Source: Phycisphaerae bacterium
GTDB lineage: Bacteria > Planctomycetota > Phycisphaerae > Sedimentisphaerales > Anaerobacaceae
Reading direction: 5' to 3'
DNA length: 64,000 nt
NCBI GenBank assembly: GCA_030601845.1
Contig: JAUWAY010000003.1
Span: forward strand, 1-64,000
Every line of letters begins with the position of its first letter. The first letter of the stretch is position 1. The position numbers and the translations under genes are program-made. Positions 51,526-60,490 of the stretch are shown here, piece by piece. The notes below the pieces were generated by a model, which saw only the letters and a list, made by a program, of their open reading frames with translations, ran no database searches and had not been told where the DNA came from.

Positions 51526-53904
51526 CTATAGTAGATTGACAGGGTCTATATCTATAGCAACCTTAACTGCAGGCCGAACAGACCGCTCAGCTCGCAAGCT
51601 CGCAAATAACCGCTGTATAGTCGCCGCCTCAGGGGCCTGGATAATTATTTGCATCCTGTGGAAACGCTGTATGCGACTTATCACCGCCGGTATAGGCCCT
51701 CGAACGGTTACCGCCAGATTGTCCCGCTCAACAATATAATCTATTCTTTCACGTATCGTCTTACAGGCTGCTTCAAGTTTATCAAAATTCCTGTCCCGTA
51801 TAACGATAACCGCCAGTCGCCAGAACGGCGGCAAATTGCAGGCCTTGCGATGCTTCAATTCCTCCTGGATAAAGCCGTTATAGTCATTGGCCAGCGCAAA
51901 CTGTATAGCCGGCTGGTCAGCTAAAAACGTCTGCACAAACACCACCCCCTTTTTCAAAGACCGCCCAGCCCGCCCTGCCACATGAGAAATCAATTGAAAG
52001 GTCCGCTCGTTCGCCCTGAAATCCGGCAGATAAAGGCAGGTGTCAGCACTGATAATGCCCACCAATGTTACGTTCGGAAAATGCAGACCCTTAGCTAACA
52101 TCTGCGTGCCGGCTAATATATCGATTCGGCCGTCACTAAAGTCCCCTAAAACCCGGTAATAATCCCGCCCTGCCATAGAATCGCTGTCAACCCTCAAGAC
52201 ACGGGCATCAGGAAATTTCCTGGTCAATTCCTCTTCAAGCCGTTGCGAACCGAGCCCAATCATCACCATACCTTTGCCGCACAGAGGACACTTTTCAGGC
52301 ACAAGTGTTTGCGCCAGACAATAATGGCATATCGCATAACCGTAATCTATGTGTTTGCCTGTAATCGTTCGCATCCGGTCACTGCCGCGGGCCCTTGATT
52401 TGTGAAAGGTTAGCGTTACATCACAGTTCCGGCAGTGCAAAGTATGTTTGCAGGACGGGCAAAATACAAAATTACTATAGCCGCGCCTGTTCAAAAGCAA
52501 AATCGCCTGCTCCTTTTTCGCCAGAACCTCTTTCAGACGCTCAGCCAACGGCTCAGAAATCAAACTAACGCCCTTCTGCGTCAGACCCCCCTGCCGCAAA
52601 TCCACAAGTTTCATCTCCGGCATAGGCAAATCCATCACCCTCTTGGGCAGACGCACCACGTCAAAATGTTTTTTGCTCCGGCAGTTAAACAGCGTCTCCA
52701 GCGACGGCGTCGCACTGCCTAAAATACAGTGTGCGTTTGCTAATTGCGCCCGCTTTATCGCCACGTCTCTCCCGTTATATCGCGGTTGTGTATCCTGCTT
52801 GTAGCTCGGCTCATGCTCCTCGTCAACAACGATAAGCCCTAAGCGGTCTAACGGCGCAAAAATTGCCGAGCGGGCACCTATAACCACCTCAGCTTCACCC
52901 GACCTTATCTTCTGCCACTGCACGTTGCGCTGGGCAGCGGTCAGCCCAGAGTGCATTACTGCAACCCTCTCAAACCTTGCGCTGAACCGTTGAACCGTCT
53001 GTGCCGTAAGAGCAATTTCAGGAAGCAGCACGATAGCACGCCTGTCTTTTCTCAGAGCCCCTTCAATAGCCCTTATATAAAGCTCGGTTTTGCCGCTGTC
53101 GGTAACGCCATATAGAAGCGTAACACCGAATCGCCCTGATTCTATCTCAGCTTTGAAATGAGCCAACGCCTTTTGCTGGTCTTCATTCAGTACAACCTTG
53201 TCGGTTTTTAGCGACATCCCATCCGGAATAGCCGGCAAAGACTTCAAGATTGTTTTCTGGGCTATTTTAATAACCTGCTTCTCAGCCAATTTTTTTACCG
53301 GTGCATCCGTACAACCAACTCCTGCCAGCAACCTATTCAGTTCCACCGCATCTTTAGAACTAAAGGCCCCCTTCTCTTCCAGAAATTTCACAATCTGCTT
53401 CTGCTTCTTGCCCCTCAATTGCTTAACGCTTTCTTCGATATCAGCCGAGCTGATTGAAAGATAAACATATCTTTGCGTCTTGACCCCAGCTCCTTTTTTC
53501 ACCGCCCCAGGCACCATTGCCGCAAGAACCTGACCTAACGGACAAACATAGTAACTGCCAATCCACCGAGCTAATTCCATCAGCCCGGCATTCACCAACG
53601 GCTCTTTATCAATCACCCTGGACACTTTCTTTAGTTTAAATATTCTTCCTCTTTTTCTCTGTGTTTCTCTGTGTTCTCTGTGGCTAACATCCACTCCAAC
53701 ACAAAACCCAATTTGCAGTTTATTTTTCTTCCCAAACGGCACCTCCACCCTCTGCCCTACTCTAATCGGCCAGAGCTCATCCGCCACAAGGTAATCAAAC
53801 TCCCTATCCACACCCACCTCAAACGCCACACGAATAATATGATGGCATTCCACCTCCTCGACTTCTTCTGTCGCAAACAAACTGCTTGTTTGATATCTAT
53901 TCAT
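51526..53904 (-). CDS. priA: Primosomal replication helicase PriA with repeat-encoded insert
   Basis: The protein has 792 residues from the ATG at 53904, chosen because the longer frame would overlap the upstream gene. It reloads DnaB at stalled forks. It has the 3'-DNA-binding N-domain (VAFEVGVDREFDYLV), helicase motif I as GVTDSGKTE (Asp where Gly is usual), DEEH, and zinc-binding cysteines (CPSC, CRNC, CHYC, CPLC). In the N-domain, SHREHRETQRKRG is encoded by a TCTCTGTGTTTCTCTGTGTT repeat (53652-53688), in a different reading frame from the same repeat in leuS. Confidence 0.95.
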   Translation of the reverse strand: MNRYQTSSLFATEEVEEVECHHIIRVAFEVGVDREFDYLVADELWPIRVGQRVEVPFGKKNKLQIGFCVGVDVSHREHRETQRKRGRIFKLKKVSRVIDKEPLVNAGLMELARWIGSYYVCPLGQVLAAMVPGAVKKGAGVKTQRYVYLSISSADIEESVKQLRGKKQKQIVKFLEEKGAFSSKDAVELNRLLAGVGCTDAPVKKLAEKQVIKIAQKTILKSLPAIPDGMSLKTDKVVLNEDQQKALAHFKAEIESGRFGVTLLYGVTDSGKTELYIRAIEGALRKDRRAIVLLPEIALTAQTVQRFSARFERVAVMHSGLTAAQRNVQWQKIRSGEAEVVIGARSAIFAPLDRLGLIVVDEEHEPSYKQDTQPRYNGRDVAIKRAQLANAHCILGSATPSLETLFNCRSKKHFDVVRLPKRVMDLPMPEMKLVDLRQGGLTQKGVSLISEPLAERLKEVLAKKEQAILLLNRRGYSNFVFCPSCKHTLHCRNCDVTLTFHKSRARGSDRMRTITGKHIDYGYAICHYCLAQTLVPEKCPLCGKGMVMIGLGSQRLEEELTRKFPDARVLRVDSDSMAGRDYYRVLGDFSDGRIDILAGTQMLAKGLHFPNVTLVGIISADTCLYLPDFRANERTFQLISHVAGRAGRSLKKGVVFVQTFLADQPAIQFALANDYNGFIQEELKHRKACNLPPFWRLAVIVIRDRNFDKLEAACKTIRERIDYIVERDNLAVTVRGPIPAVISRIQRFHRMQIIIQAPEAATIQRLFASLRAERSVRPAVKVAIDIDPVNLL
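53652..53688. repeat. TCTCTGTG repeat inside priA
   Basis: TTTTTCTCTGTGTTTCTCTG followed by TGTTCTCTGTGGCTAAC: same family as in leuS (49041-49075) and at 63614-63650. It is in frame in priA as SHREHRETQRK. Confidence 0.85.
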
Positions 53905-53920
53905 AGTATTTTCATCTTCA

Positions 53921-54433
53921 TTATTGTGTGTTGTATTTTGGATGTCCCCCAACCTCCTTATAAAACTGAGCAAATGCTTCATACTCAAGAAATGCTACCC
54001 ATCCCATTTTGATATAGTCCTCCGATGTTGGCTTAATCGCATTGCATTCAATTCCCATTGCTGAAACATATAACTTTTCAATCCAGACATGATAAGATCC
54101 TTTATCTTTGAATATTGTTTTCCCACCGCTATGTCCCTCCCCTCCATTGATAGCTCTCTGAAAGTCCCGCCATCTTCCTTGTAAACCTTGTTTTCGTTTT
54201 GTCATCCCAATATATACAACATCAGAAAATAAAGGCTTCTCATTTTCAAGATTTTTGGTGGATATTGCAATTAGATAAACTCCAGAACAAATTTTTAGCT
54301 GGTATCTATTTCTGTTTTCCCATTTATACCATTGGGAAAACTCTAATTTTGGAATAGCAACTTTTCTCACGTTTTGTCCCAAATCTTTGGTGTGTTCAAA
54401 ATCAATTCGCAATACGCATCGCGCATAACGCAA
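53921..54433 (-). CDS. GIY-YIG nuclease-like protein
   Basis: The protein has 170 residues. The core SGVYLIAIS then DVVYIGMTKR and LQGRWRDFQRAI fits a GIY-YIG fold (GVY...VYIG-x-T...R). A downstream E and N would complete the site (IEKLYVSAMGIECNAIKP, then EYEAF). The first ten residues (MRYARCVLRI) are encoded by CGCAATACGC-type repeat DNA, so either the start lies further in or the gene has captured its start from a repeat. It is AT-rich compared with priA and lhgO on either side, suggesting acquisition. The role is unknown. Confidence 0.65.
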   Translation of the reverse strand: MRYARCVLRIDFEHTKDLGQNVRKVAIPKLEFSQWYKWENRNRYQLKICSGVYLIAISTKNLENEKPLFSDVVYIGMTKRKQGLQGRWRDFQRAINGGEGHSGGKTIFKDKGSYHVWIEKLYVSAMGIECNAIKPTSEDYIKMGWVAFLEYEAFAQFYKEVGGHPKYNTQ

Positions 54434-54439
54434 TACGAT

Positions 54440-55660
54440 TTAGAGCTTAAAGTACTCTGTGGCCAGTTGATTTATATAATCTCCGATGGCAAGAGCTGCG
54501 GTTGCAGCCGGCGAGGGAGCATTTAAAACGTGGATAGAATTTCCTCGTCTTTCTATTCTAAAATCATCAATTGGCTCACCGCCCCGCCCAACCGCCTGAG
54601 CACGCACTCCAGCATCACCCGGCTTTATATCATCGGCTTGGAGTGAAGGGATAAGCCGCTGTAATTGCTGCAGGAACAGTTTCTTAGAAAACGCCCGTGT
54701 ATATTCTTTAAATCCATATTTCCAATTCTTGATAAACATTTTCCATGTCCCCCGCCAGGTAAGCGCGTCCCAGGAGTCTCTAAAACTAAAATCGGTTTTG
54801 CCATAACCTTCTCTCTTGAACGAGAAAACCGCATTTGGCCCGCACTCCACTGACCCATCAATCTTACGCGTAAAATGAACTCCTAAAAATGGAAACGCCG
54901 GGTCCGGAACAGGATATATCAGACTCCTGACTTTTTCTCTCGCCTCTTCTGCCAGCTCATAATAATCCCCACGGAACGGGACAATCTTCATTTTCGTCTC
55001 GACCCCATACATTTTCGCTATCCTGTCGCACTGAAGTCCCGCACAGTTAATAATATACCGACCGGCCAAAGTCCCTTGCTTTGTCACTACCTTCGTAAAA
55101 AAATCGTGCTTCTCAAATCCTAACACCTTATGCGAAGTCAGAACCTTATTGTCCGCCGGCTCCAATTCTATCAACTCTGCCAATTTCTTCGTAACTTCGG
55201 CAAAATCAATAATCCCTGTGCACGGCACCCGTATACCCGCGATGCCCTGACAGAACGGCTCAAGTTCCTCGATTTCGTCCGGGCCTATTCTTTGAATCCC
55301 TTCTATCTCGTTCTCCACGCCGTTGTGAAAAATCTTCTCAAAGTTCGCCAGTTCTTTTTTCTTCGTCGCAACAATTATTTTGCCGCAAGTCTCATAACGT
55401 ATTCCGTGTTCTTTAGCAAAAGCCAACAGCTCTTTGCGACCTTTAGCGCAGGTCTTCGCTTTAGTTGAGCCCGGCTTATAGTACAGCCCGGAATGAATAA
55501 CGCCCGAATTATGCCCGGTCTGATGAACTGCCAGCTCATCTTCTTTTTCCAAGACAGCAATACGGATTTCAGGATGGGCCCGGCCAATCTTGTATGCCGA
55601 CGCCAGACCGACAATCCCACCACCTATCACAATAATATCAAAATCAACTTGCTGTTTCAT
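54440..55660 (-). CDS. lhgO: L-2-hydroxyglutarate oxidase
   Basis: The protein has 406 residues from the ATG at 55660. It is an FAD enzyme of the DAO family: the dinucleotide motif DIIVIGGGIVGLASAY is at the N-terminus, then AVHQTGHNSGVIHSGLYY (LhgO hallmark), INCAGLQCD and GDAGVRAQAVGR. It oxidises L-2-hydroxyglutarate to 2-oxoglutarate at the membrane. It is next to the P5C dehydrogenase gene, and both feed the glutamate/2-oxoglutarate node. The TAA stop is 6 bases before the GIY-YIG frame begins. Confidence 0.92.
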   Translation of the reverse strand: MKQQVDFDIIVIGGGIVGLASAYKIGRAHPEIRIAVLEKEDELAVHQTGHNSGVIHSGLYYKPGSTKAKTCAKGRKELLAFAKEHGIRYETCGKIIVATKKKELANFEKIFHNGVENEIEGIQRIGPDEIEELEPFCQGIAGIRVPCTGIIDFAEVTKKLAELIELEPADNKVLTSHKVLGFEKHDFFTKVVTKQGTLAGRYIINCAGLQCDRIAKMYGVETKMKIVPFRGDYYELAEEAREKVRSLIYPVPDPAFPFLGVHFTRKIDGSVECGPNAVFSFKREGYGKTDFSFRDSWDALTWRGTWKMFIKNWKYGFKEYTRAFSKKLFLQQLQRLIPSLQADDIKPGDAGVRAQAVGRGGEPIDDFRIERRGNSIHVLNAPSPAATAALAIGDYINQLATEYFKL

Positions 55661-55682
55661 TGTCCCAAATCCTAAAGCTCCA

Positions 55683-55762
55683 CCACGCAATACACGTCAC
55701 ACAATACCCACGCCCGGCCTTGAGCGAAGCGAAGGCACGCAATACACAGTACGAGATACCGG
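55683..55762. repeat. CGCAATAC-type repeats between P5CDH and lhgO
   Basis: CACGCAATACACGTCACACA then GAGCGAAGCGAAGGCACGCA and ATACACAGTACGAGATACCG. The same words occur at 3838-3872, 15345-15403 and 54408-54437. Confidence 0.65.
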
Positions 55763-57394
55763 TTACTCTTCTTCCATATACGGATAACGGAAGTTCCTCG
55801 GCGGCAAAAACGTCTCCTTGATGGCACGCGGCGAGACCCACCGCTCCAGGTTAAGCCAGCTGCCGGCCTTGTCGTTCGTGCCCGACGCCCGCGTACCGCC
55901 GAACGGCTGCTGCGCAACCACCGCACCCGTCGGCTTATCGTTGACGTAAAAATTACCCGCCGCGTGACGCAGCGTGTCCATCGCCTTGACTATCGCACCA
56001 CGCTCCAAAGCAAATATCGCCCCGGTTAGCGCATACGGCGAGGTCCGGTCGCAAAGCTCTAACGTCTCGTCATACTCACCTTCCGGGTAAACATATATAG
56101 TCAACACCGGCCCGAAAACCTCTTCGGCCATCAACTTCGACTTCGGGTCTTTACTTACAACGACAGTCGGCTCGATGAAGTATCCCGTCGAGTCATCACA
56201 TCCGCCGCCGATAATAATCTCCATATCCGTCGAACTCTTGGCGTACTCAATATACTCTCTGATAGTACCGAAGGCCTTTTTATCGATAATCGCACCCATA
56301 AAGTTCTTAAAGTCCGTAACATCGCCCATCTTCATATCACCTATCTCATCCAGCAGTTGCTCTTTGACCTGCGGCCAGATTGATTCCGGAATATACGCTC
56401 GCGAAGCAGCCGAGCACTTCTGACCCTGATATTCGAACGACCCTCGCACCAACGCCGCCACCAGTACATCAATATCACAGCTTGCGTGCGCGAATACAAA
56501 ATTCTTGCCGCCGGTCTCGCCGACGATTCGCGGATAAGAGACGTACTTGCGAATGTCCGAACCAATCGTTAGCCAGATTGTCGAAAACACGTATGTGCTG
56601 CCGGTAAAGTGAATTCCGCCGAGCCTGACATCGTTCAGCGCTGGTGGGCCGACCACCGGCCCGGGGCCAGGCACCATATTGATAACTCCCGGCGGCAGCC
56701 CTGCTTCTTCCAGTATCTTCATAATAAAGTACGCCGGCAACACTGCAGCCGATGCTGGCTTCCACACCACCGTGTTGCCCATCAATGCCGGTGCCGTAGG
56801 AAGGTTACCTGCTATCGAAGTGAAGTTGAACGGCGTCAAAGCCAGAACAAAACCATCCAGAGGACGATGCTCCATATAGTTCAGCACCCCGGGCGTGGAC
56901 ATCGGCTGGTCCCCGTACACCTCCTCCATAAAATGCGGGTTGAAACGCCAGAAATCTATCAGCTCGCACGCAGAGTCGATCTCCGCCTGGTGCGGCGTCT
57001 TGCTCATGTTCAGCATCGTGGCCGCGTTGAGAGTCTGACGGTATTTGCCCGCTAACAATTCCGCCGCCTTCAGCAGCACCACCGCACGCGACTCCCACGG
57101 CATCTGGCCCCACTGACGCTTGGCCTTCTCCGCAGCATCCACCGCCTTGATGGCGAACTCCGCATCCGCCTGGTGATACCTGCCAAGAACCTGCTTGTGG
57201 TCGTGCGGACACCGTATATCCACAAGTTTGCCGTTACGCACTTCTTCTCCGCCGATAATCATCGGCACCTCTACTTGCCCGCTGAGCATCTCTTTCAGCT
57301 TCGCAGCCAGTTCCCCACGTTCGCCACTCCCAGGCGAATACTGCAAAATCGGCTCATTGACCGGCTGAGGGATTTGAAAAATACCGTTAAACAT
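55763..57394 (-). CDS. pruA: L-glutamate gamma-semialdehyde dehydrogenase (P5C dehydrogenase)
   Basis: The protein has 543 residues, of the stand-alone (RocA/ALDH4-like) length. It oxidises glutamate semialdehyde to glutamate with NAD in proline breakdown. ALDH catalytic residues are in VGETGGKNFVF (Glu) and YQGQKCSAASR (Cys); FNFTSIAGNLPTAPALMGN and EVFGPVLTIYVYP support the P5CDH subgroup. The start follows AAGGAGA. A proline dehydrogenase is not in the window. Confidence 0.94.
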   Translation of the reverse strand: MFNGIFQIPQPVNEPILQYSPGSGERGELAAKLKEMLSGQVEVPMIIGGEEVRNGKLVDIRCPHDHKQVLGRYHQADAEFAIKAVDAAEKAKRQWGQMPWESRAVVLLKAAELLAGKYRQTLNAATMLNMSKTPHQAEIDSACELIDFWRFNPHFMEEVYGDQPMSTPGVLNYMEHRPLDGFVLALTPFNFTSIAGNLPTAPALMGNTVVWKPASAAVLPAYFIMKILEEAGLPPGVINMVPGPGPVVGPPALNDVRLGGIHFTGSTYVFSTIWLTIGSDIRKYVSYPRIVGETGGKNFVFAHASCDIDVLVAALVRGSFEYQGQKCSAASRAYIPESIWPQVKEQLLDEIGDMKMGDVTDFKNFMGAIIDKKAFGTIREYIEYAKSSTDMEIIIGGGCDDSTGYFIEPTVVVSKDPKSKLMAEEVFGPVLTIYVYPEGEYDETLELCDRTSPYALTGAIFALERGAIVKAMDTLRHAAGNFYVNDKPTGAVVAQQPFGGTRASGTNDKAGSWLNLERWVSPRAIKETFLPPRNFRYPYMEEE

Positions 57395-57596
57395 TTCTGT
57401 CTCCTTATAATATGCACTTCAAATTTCACAACCAACAAAGGGCCGTATTGTCTCGCATAACTATCAAAAAATCAACCTTTCCCCGCATCTTTTTTGTTCT
57501 TACTTTTGCCCTTAACTATGCCCGCAGGTGTTTATAACGCTTGTCTACTCGCGTTTTTGCAGAGAACTGACTAATTTTGTCGAAGAAATAACTAAT

Positions 57597-58379
57597 ATGA
57601 GCAAGAAATGGTCCGTTATCTTGACGCTTTGCGCGTGCCTGACCATCCTGGCCCTTGCCGGCTGCTACCAGCCGGTAAGCTACCCGGTGATAATTTCCCA
57701 GCCACGCCCGTTGCCATCTGCACTTCTGACCAGCTACCGCATTGTCGGTAAATCGGTCAGGCAGCAGCCAATCCTCAGCATCATCCTCGGCCAGGGCGAA
57801 GATGTGATTTTCATCCTGGCAACCATCCATGGCAACGAACCAGCCGGAACCACGCTACTTCTACGCCTCGTAAAATATCTGCAACAAAACCCAAAATGGC
57901 TAAAAACAAGAACCGTTGTCCTTCTGCCAACAGCAAATCCAGACGGTATGGCCACGGGCAACCGCTACAACGCCCACGGCGTCGACCTCAACCGAAATTT
58001 CGCAACAGCCAACCGCCTTAACAACCAACGCTCCGGAACCACCCCACTCTCCGAGCCCGAGGCCCGCATAATCGACCAGCTCATCCGGCAATATGCTCCC
58101 GACCGCATTGTCAGCATTCACCAGCCGCTTGCCTGTATCGACTACGATGGCCCAGCTCAGGCACTGGCCAGCCGACTGGCCCAATATTGCGACCTGCCTG
58201 TCAAAAAGCTCGGCGCAAAGCCCGGTTCACTCGGCTCGTATGCCGGCCTCACCCTCCACATCCCTACCATAACCATTGAACTGCCCCCCGGTGCCGACCG
58301 ACTCGACCGCCAATCCCTCTGGGATAAATACGGCCCCCCTCTCATCGCCGCAGTTATATACCCAAACAGACCCGAATAA
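57597..58379 (+). CDS. Lipoprotein M14 carboxypeptidase (MpaA-like)
   Basis: The protein has 260 residues from the ATG at 57597. The signal ends LALAGCYQP, a lipobox, so it is a periplasmic lipoprotein. Zinc ligands and catalytic residues of M14 are visible: HGNEPAG (HxxE), NPDGMATGNRYNAHGVDLNRNF (in two parts: NPDG and GVDLNRNF), SIHQP (His) and TITIELPPG (Glu). It resembles murein tripeptide amidase MpaA. The last 25 codons recur in diverged form at 59101-59178, beyond a small cassette. Confidence 0.88.
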   Translation: MSKKWSVILTLCACLTILALAGCYQPVSYPVIISQPRPLPSALLTSYRIVGKSVRQQPILSIILGQGEDVIFILATIHGNEPAGTTLLLRLVKYLQQNPKWLKTRTVVLLPTANPDGMATGNRYNAHGVDLNRNFATANRLNNQRSGTTPLSEPEARIIDQLIRQYAPDRIVSIHQPLACIDYDGPAQALASRLAQYCDLPVKKLGAKPGSLGSYAGLTLHIPTITIELPPGADRLDRQSLWDKYGPPLIAAVIYPNRPE

Positions 58380-58420
58380 ACAACAGCAAAACCTTACACC
58401 GATGCCGCGCCCAAAAAAAC

Positions 58421-58449
58421 TTGCATTTGCCACCAGATTATGGTATCTT
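58421..58449 (+). promoter_or_regulatory. Promoter of the DUF4258/DUF2283 cassette
   Basis: TTGCAT (58421-58426), 17 bases, TATCTT (58444-58449), between the peptidase stop and the DUF4258 gene. Confidence 0.55.
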
Positions 58450-58506
58450 TATTAGTAACAGATGTAACAATGCCTATGAAATGCTAAGGGCACAGGATAA
58501 TATGGG

Positions 58507-58782
58507 ATGAAGCCAATTGTATTTTCACAACATGCTTTAGATCAGCTTGGTGACCGAGGAGCATCAGAACAAGAGGTAAAACTGGCAATACAAGGTGGAG
58601 AAGAGGTTCCTGCTAAAAAAGGCCGGAGAGCATTTAGAAAAAATTTCCCTTTTGGTTCTAAATGGAAAGGTAAGCATTACGAGCTAAAGCAGGTAATGCC
58701 CATTGTCGTAGAAGATCCTGAAGAAACAGTTGTAGTTACGGTGTTTGTATTTTATTTCGGAGGACAGACTCGTGAAGATTAA
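58507..58782 (+). CDS. DUF4258 protein, toxin-like
   Basis: The protein has 91 residues. It opens IVFSQHALDQLGDRGASEQE, the DUF4258 pattern (a His, then R-x-I/A-S, similar to RelE/BrnT-type small folds), and ends with a beta hairpin TVVVTVFVFYFG. It overlaps the DUF2283 gene by 11 bases. DUF4258 and DUF2283 genes often pair and are regarded as toxin-antitoxin-like; activity is not shown here. Confidence 0.75.
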   Translation: MKPIVFSQHALDQLGDRGASEQEVKLAIQGGEEVPAKKGRRAFRKNFPFGSKWKGKHYELKQVMPIVVEDPEETVVVTVFVFYFGGQTRED

Positions 58783-58987
58783 ATATGACCCTAAGGTTGA
58801 TGCCGCCTATATCTCCTTCAAGAAAGGGCCTGTCGAACTAACCACTATGCGAATTACCGAAGACATTTCTGTCGATTTCGGACCCGGAGAGGACATCGTT
58901 GGTATAGAGGTTTTAGACGCATCTAAACACCTGGAACTCAGTCGCAAACATCCAAAGATTGAACTGGAAAACCTGGTGTCCGGTTAA
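58772..58987 (+). CDS. DUF2283 protein, antitoxin-like partner
   Basis: The protein has 71 residues with a GTG start; GGAGG lies inside the end of the DUF4258 gene. The pattern KIKYDPKVDAAYISFKKG then DISVDFGPGEDIVGIEVLDA is the full DUF2283 domain. With the DUF4258 gene it forms a coupled pair in a cassette behind the peptidase gene. Confidence 0.85.
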   Translation: MKIKYDPKVDAAYISFKKGPVELTTMRITEDISVDFGPGEDIVGIEVLDASKHLELSRKHPKIELENLVSG

Positions 58988-59100
58988 GAAAAAGCTCTAA
59001 GGGTGTTTTAGCGACAAATAAATCGATTTTACGTCCCAGTTAACTTTCGCAGTTTTTAGGCGGCTAAACTCCATGAAATATAATTATAAACGCCCATCTG

Positions 59101-59178
59101 CTTGATAGCCAGTCCCTCTGGCAAAAGTACGGCCCCGCACTTATCGCCGCCGTCGCATACCCCGAAAGAATCAATTAA
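59101..59178 (+). pseudogene. Displaced M14 peptidase 3'-end remnant
   Basis: This encodes LDSQSLWQKYGPALIAAVAY then PERIN and a TAA stop; the intact gene at 58302-58379 encodes LDRQSLWDKYGPPLIAAVIY then PNRPE. 18 of 25 residues agree. It has no start and lies 722 bases after the intact stop. Its stop overlaps that of the convergent NIPSNAP gene, as an original neighbour would, so it is probably the ancestral end of the peptidase gene. Confidence 0.85.
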
Positions 59179-59969
59179 ATCTGCGAATACGAAGCAGGCC
59201 GCAGAATTATCGACGTAATCGCCGAAACAGTGTCTTTATAAGCAGCATTAACCCGCAGCTCCTTCCACGCCGGATCCTCACGGAACACATCCCATCTCTT
59301 GTCACGCTCTGCCATATTATCAAAGACCACCATATAGGTCAGATTCGGCAAATTCGGCCCTATTAACGTCTCGCCGAAGAAAACCGGCTGCAAACCCGTC
59401 TTACGGAAAATCGCTATCTCACCACCATCATTGAACATCTCGATCTTTTTCCTAGCCGCCTTGACACTGTGACTCTCGTACGTCCGAAGCTCGAAAATGC
59501 GGGACTTCTTCTCCGCCGCAGCCGCCGGCAATTCCAGCTTCGGCATCTGCTCGAAAGCCAACATCAGCGAACTGTCGACCCGCACGTATGCCGGCTCGGA
59601 CATAGTCGAATTCAGCAGGGACGCACCGGCCTTTTGGTACTCCGCATCTGCTGCAATAAGCGAGGTCGCCTGCACCACCGACTCCAGCGACTTATGCGGC
59701 ATCAGCACGTAAAGCGTTAAGCTGTCAGGCCCAAACATCACACTGAACACGCCGACCGGCTCAATCCCTATGCGGTTCATCGCAGGTATGGCCGCATCAC
59801 GCAGAAAATTATTAAGCAGCTTCTTCTTTGCCCCCGGCAGCATACGGTATCGTCTCAGCTCATAGTACTCCCGTTTCGGCCCATCTTTCTGCCCGGCGGT
59901 ACCAGCCATACTATTCGCCGAAACCGCCCCCACAGCCAATGCCCCCGCTAAAAATTCCCTTCTTCTCAT
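59175..59969 (-). CDS. Tat-exported NIPSNAP family protein
   Basis: The protein has 264 residues. A twin-arginine signal RRREFLAGALAVGAVSANS is at the N-terminus. Two NIPSNAP-like halves follow: YYELRRYRMLPGAKKKLLNN and RIFELRTYESHSVKAARKKI, each a ferredoxin-like dimer half. The family is common in planctomycetes as exported proteins of unknown function. The ribosome site AAAGGAG is strong. Confidence 0.88.
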   Translation of the reverse strand: MRRREFLAGALAVGAVSANSMAGTAGQKDGPKREYYELRRYRMLPGAKKKLLNNFLRDAAIPAMNRIGIEPVGVFSVMFGPDSLTLYVLMPHKSLESVVQATSLIAADAEYQKAGASLLNSTMSEPAYVRVDSSLMLAFEQMPKLELPAAAAEKKSRIFELRTYESHSVKAARKKIEMFNDGGEIAIFRKTGLQPVFFGETLIGPNLPNLTYMVVFDNMAERDKRWDVFREDPAWKELRVNAAYKDTVSAITSIILRPASYSQI

Positions 59970-60052
59970 TGCTCAAATTCTCCTTTCCTAAACCAGACAC
60001 CGCTTCACTTCTATCAACACATGAGGTGGGAAAAAACTTACGCACAGCTTCA

Positions 60053-60262
60053 TCAGCTCGGATTTATCCTGTGCAGTTTGTGTTCTGCTATTGCTCTTTT
60101 AACCCATTCGATTATGGCTTGCTTGTAATCGTAATCGTCCAGCTCGCGCAGCTCATCGGCGTCTAACGGCCCGGCCGCACCCACTATTTCCCCTAAAGTA
60201 GTACTTTCGATCGCATAGACCTTGCCGTTGGTATGTTGCCAGAATCCCTTTATCGTTCTCAC
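60053..60262 (-). CDS. Small protein of unknown function
   Basis: The protein has 69 residues with a GTG start at 60262; AGGGG lies 7 bases upstream. An in-frame TTG at 60280 is the alternative. The sequence VRTIKGFWQHTNGKVYAIES starts a likely beta-rich half; an acidic helix (DADELRELDDYDYKQAIIEW) follows. No family is recognised. Confidence 0.5.
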   Translation of the reverse strand: MRTIKGFWQHTNGKVYAIESTTLGEIVGAAGPLDADELRELDDYDYKQAIIEWVKRAIAEHKLHRINPS

Positions 60263-60490
60263 AATTTTTCCCCTGCTCAATTACTTCGTACCCGGCTCAG
60301 CATCTCCCCGCCAACTCCTCTTATATCGAATTCCATTCCAGCCCAATAAAATAACCAAGACCGCAACCCTCTACCCTCATCCCTCGTCTATCGTCCCTCT
60401 TCTGTCTTCTGTCGTCCGGCTTCCATCGTCCGTCATCCGCTATCCGCTAAACGCTGTCCGCTAAACGCTATCCGCTACCCCCTATCTTTT
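60263..60490. repeat. Simple-phrase repeat tract (CTATCCGCT / TCTGTCTTCTGTCGTC)
   Basis: From 60372 on, runs of ATCCCTCGTCTATCGTCCCTC, TCTGTCTTCTGTCGTCC and CGCTATCCGCTAAACGCTGT occur. The TCTGTCTTCTGT word is the same family as in queF's tail (23084) and at 63725-63755. Confidence 0.65.

Noticed and set aside
53905-53988. 28-codon N-terminal extension of PriA
   Set aside because: It would overlap the upstream GIY-YIG gene; the ATG at 53904 gives a PriA of normal start.
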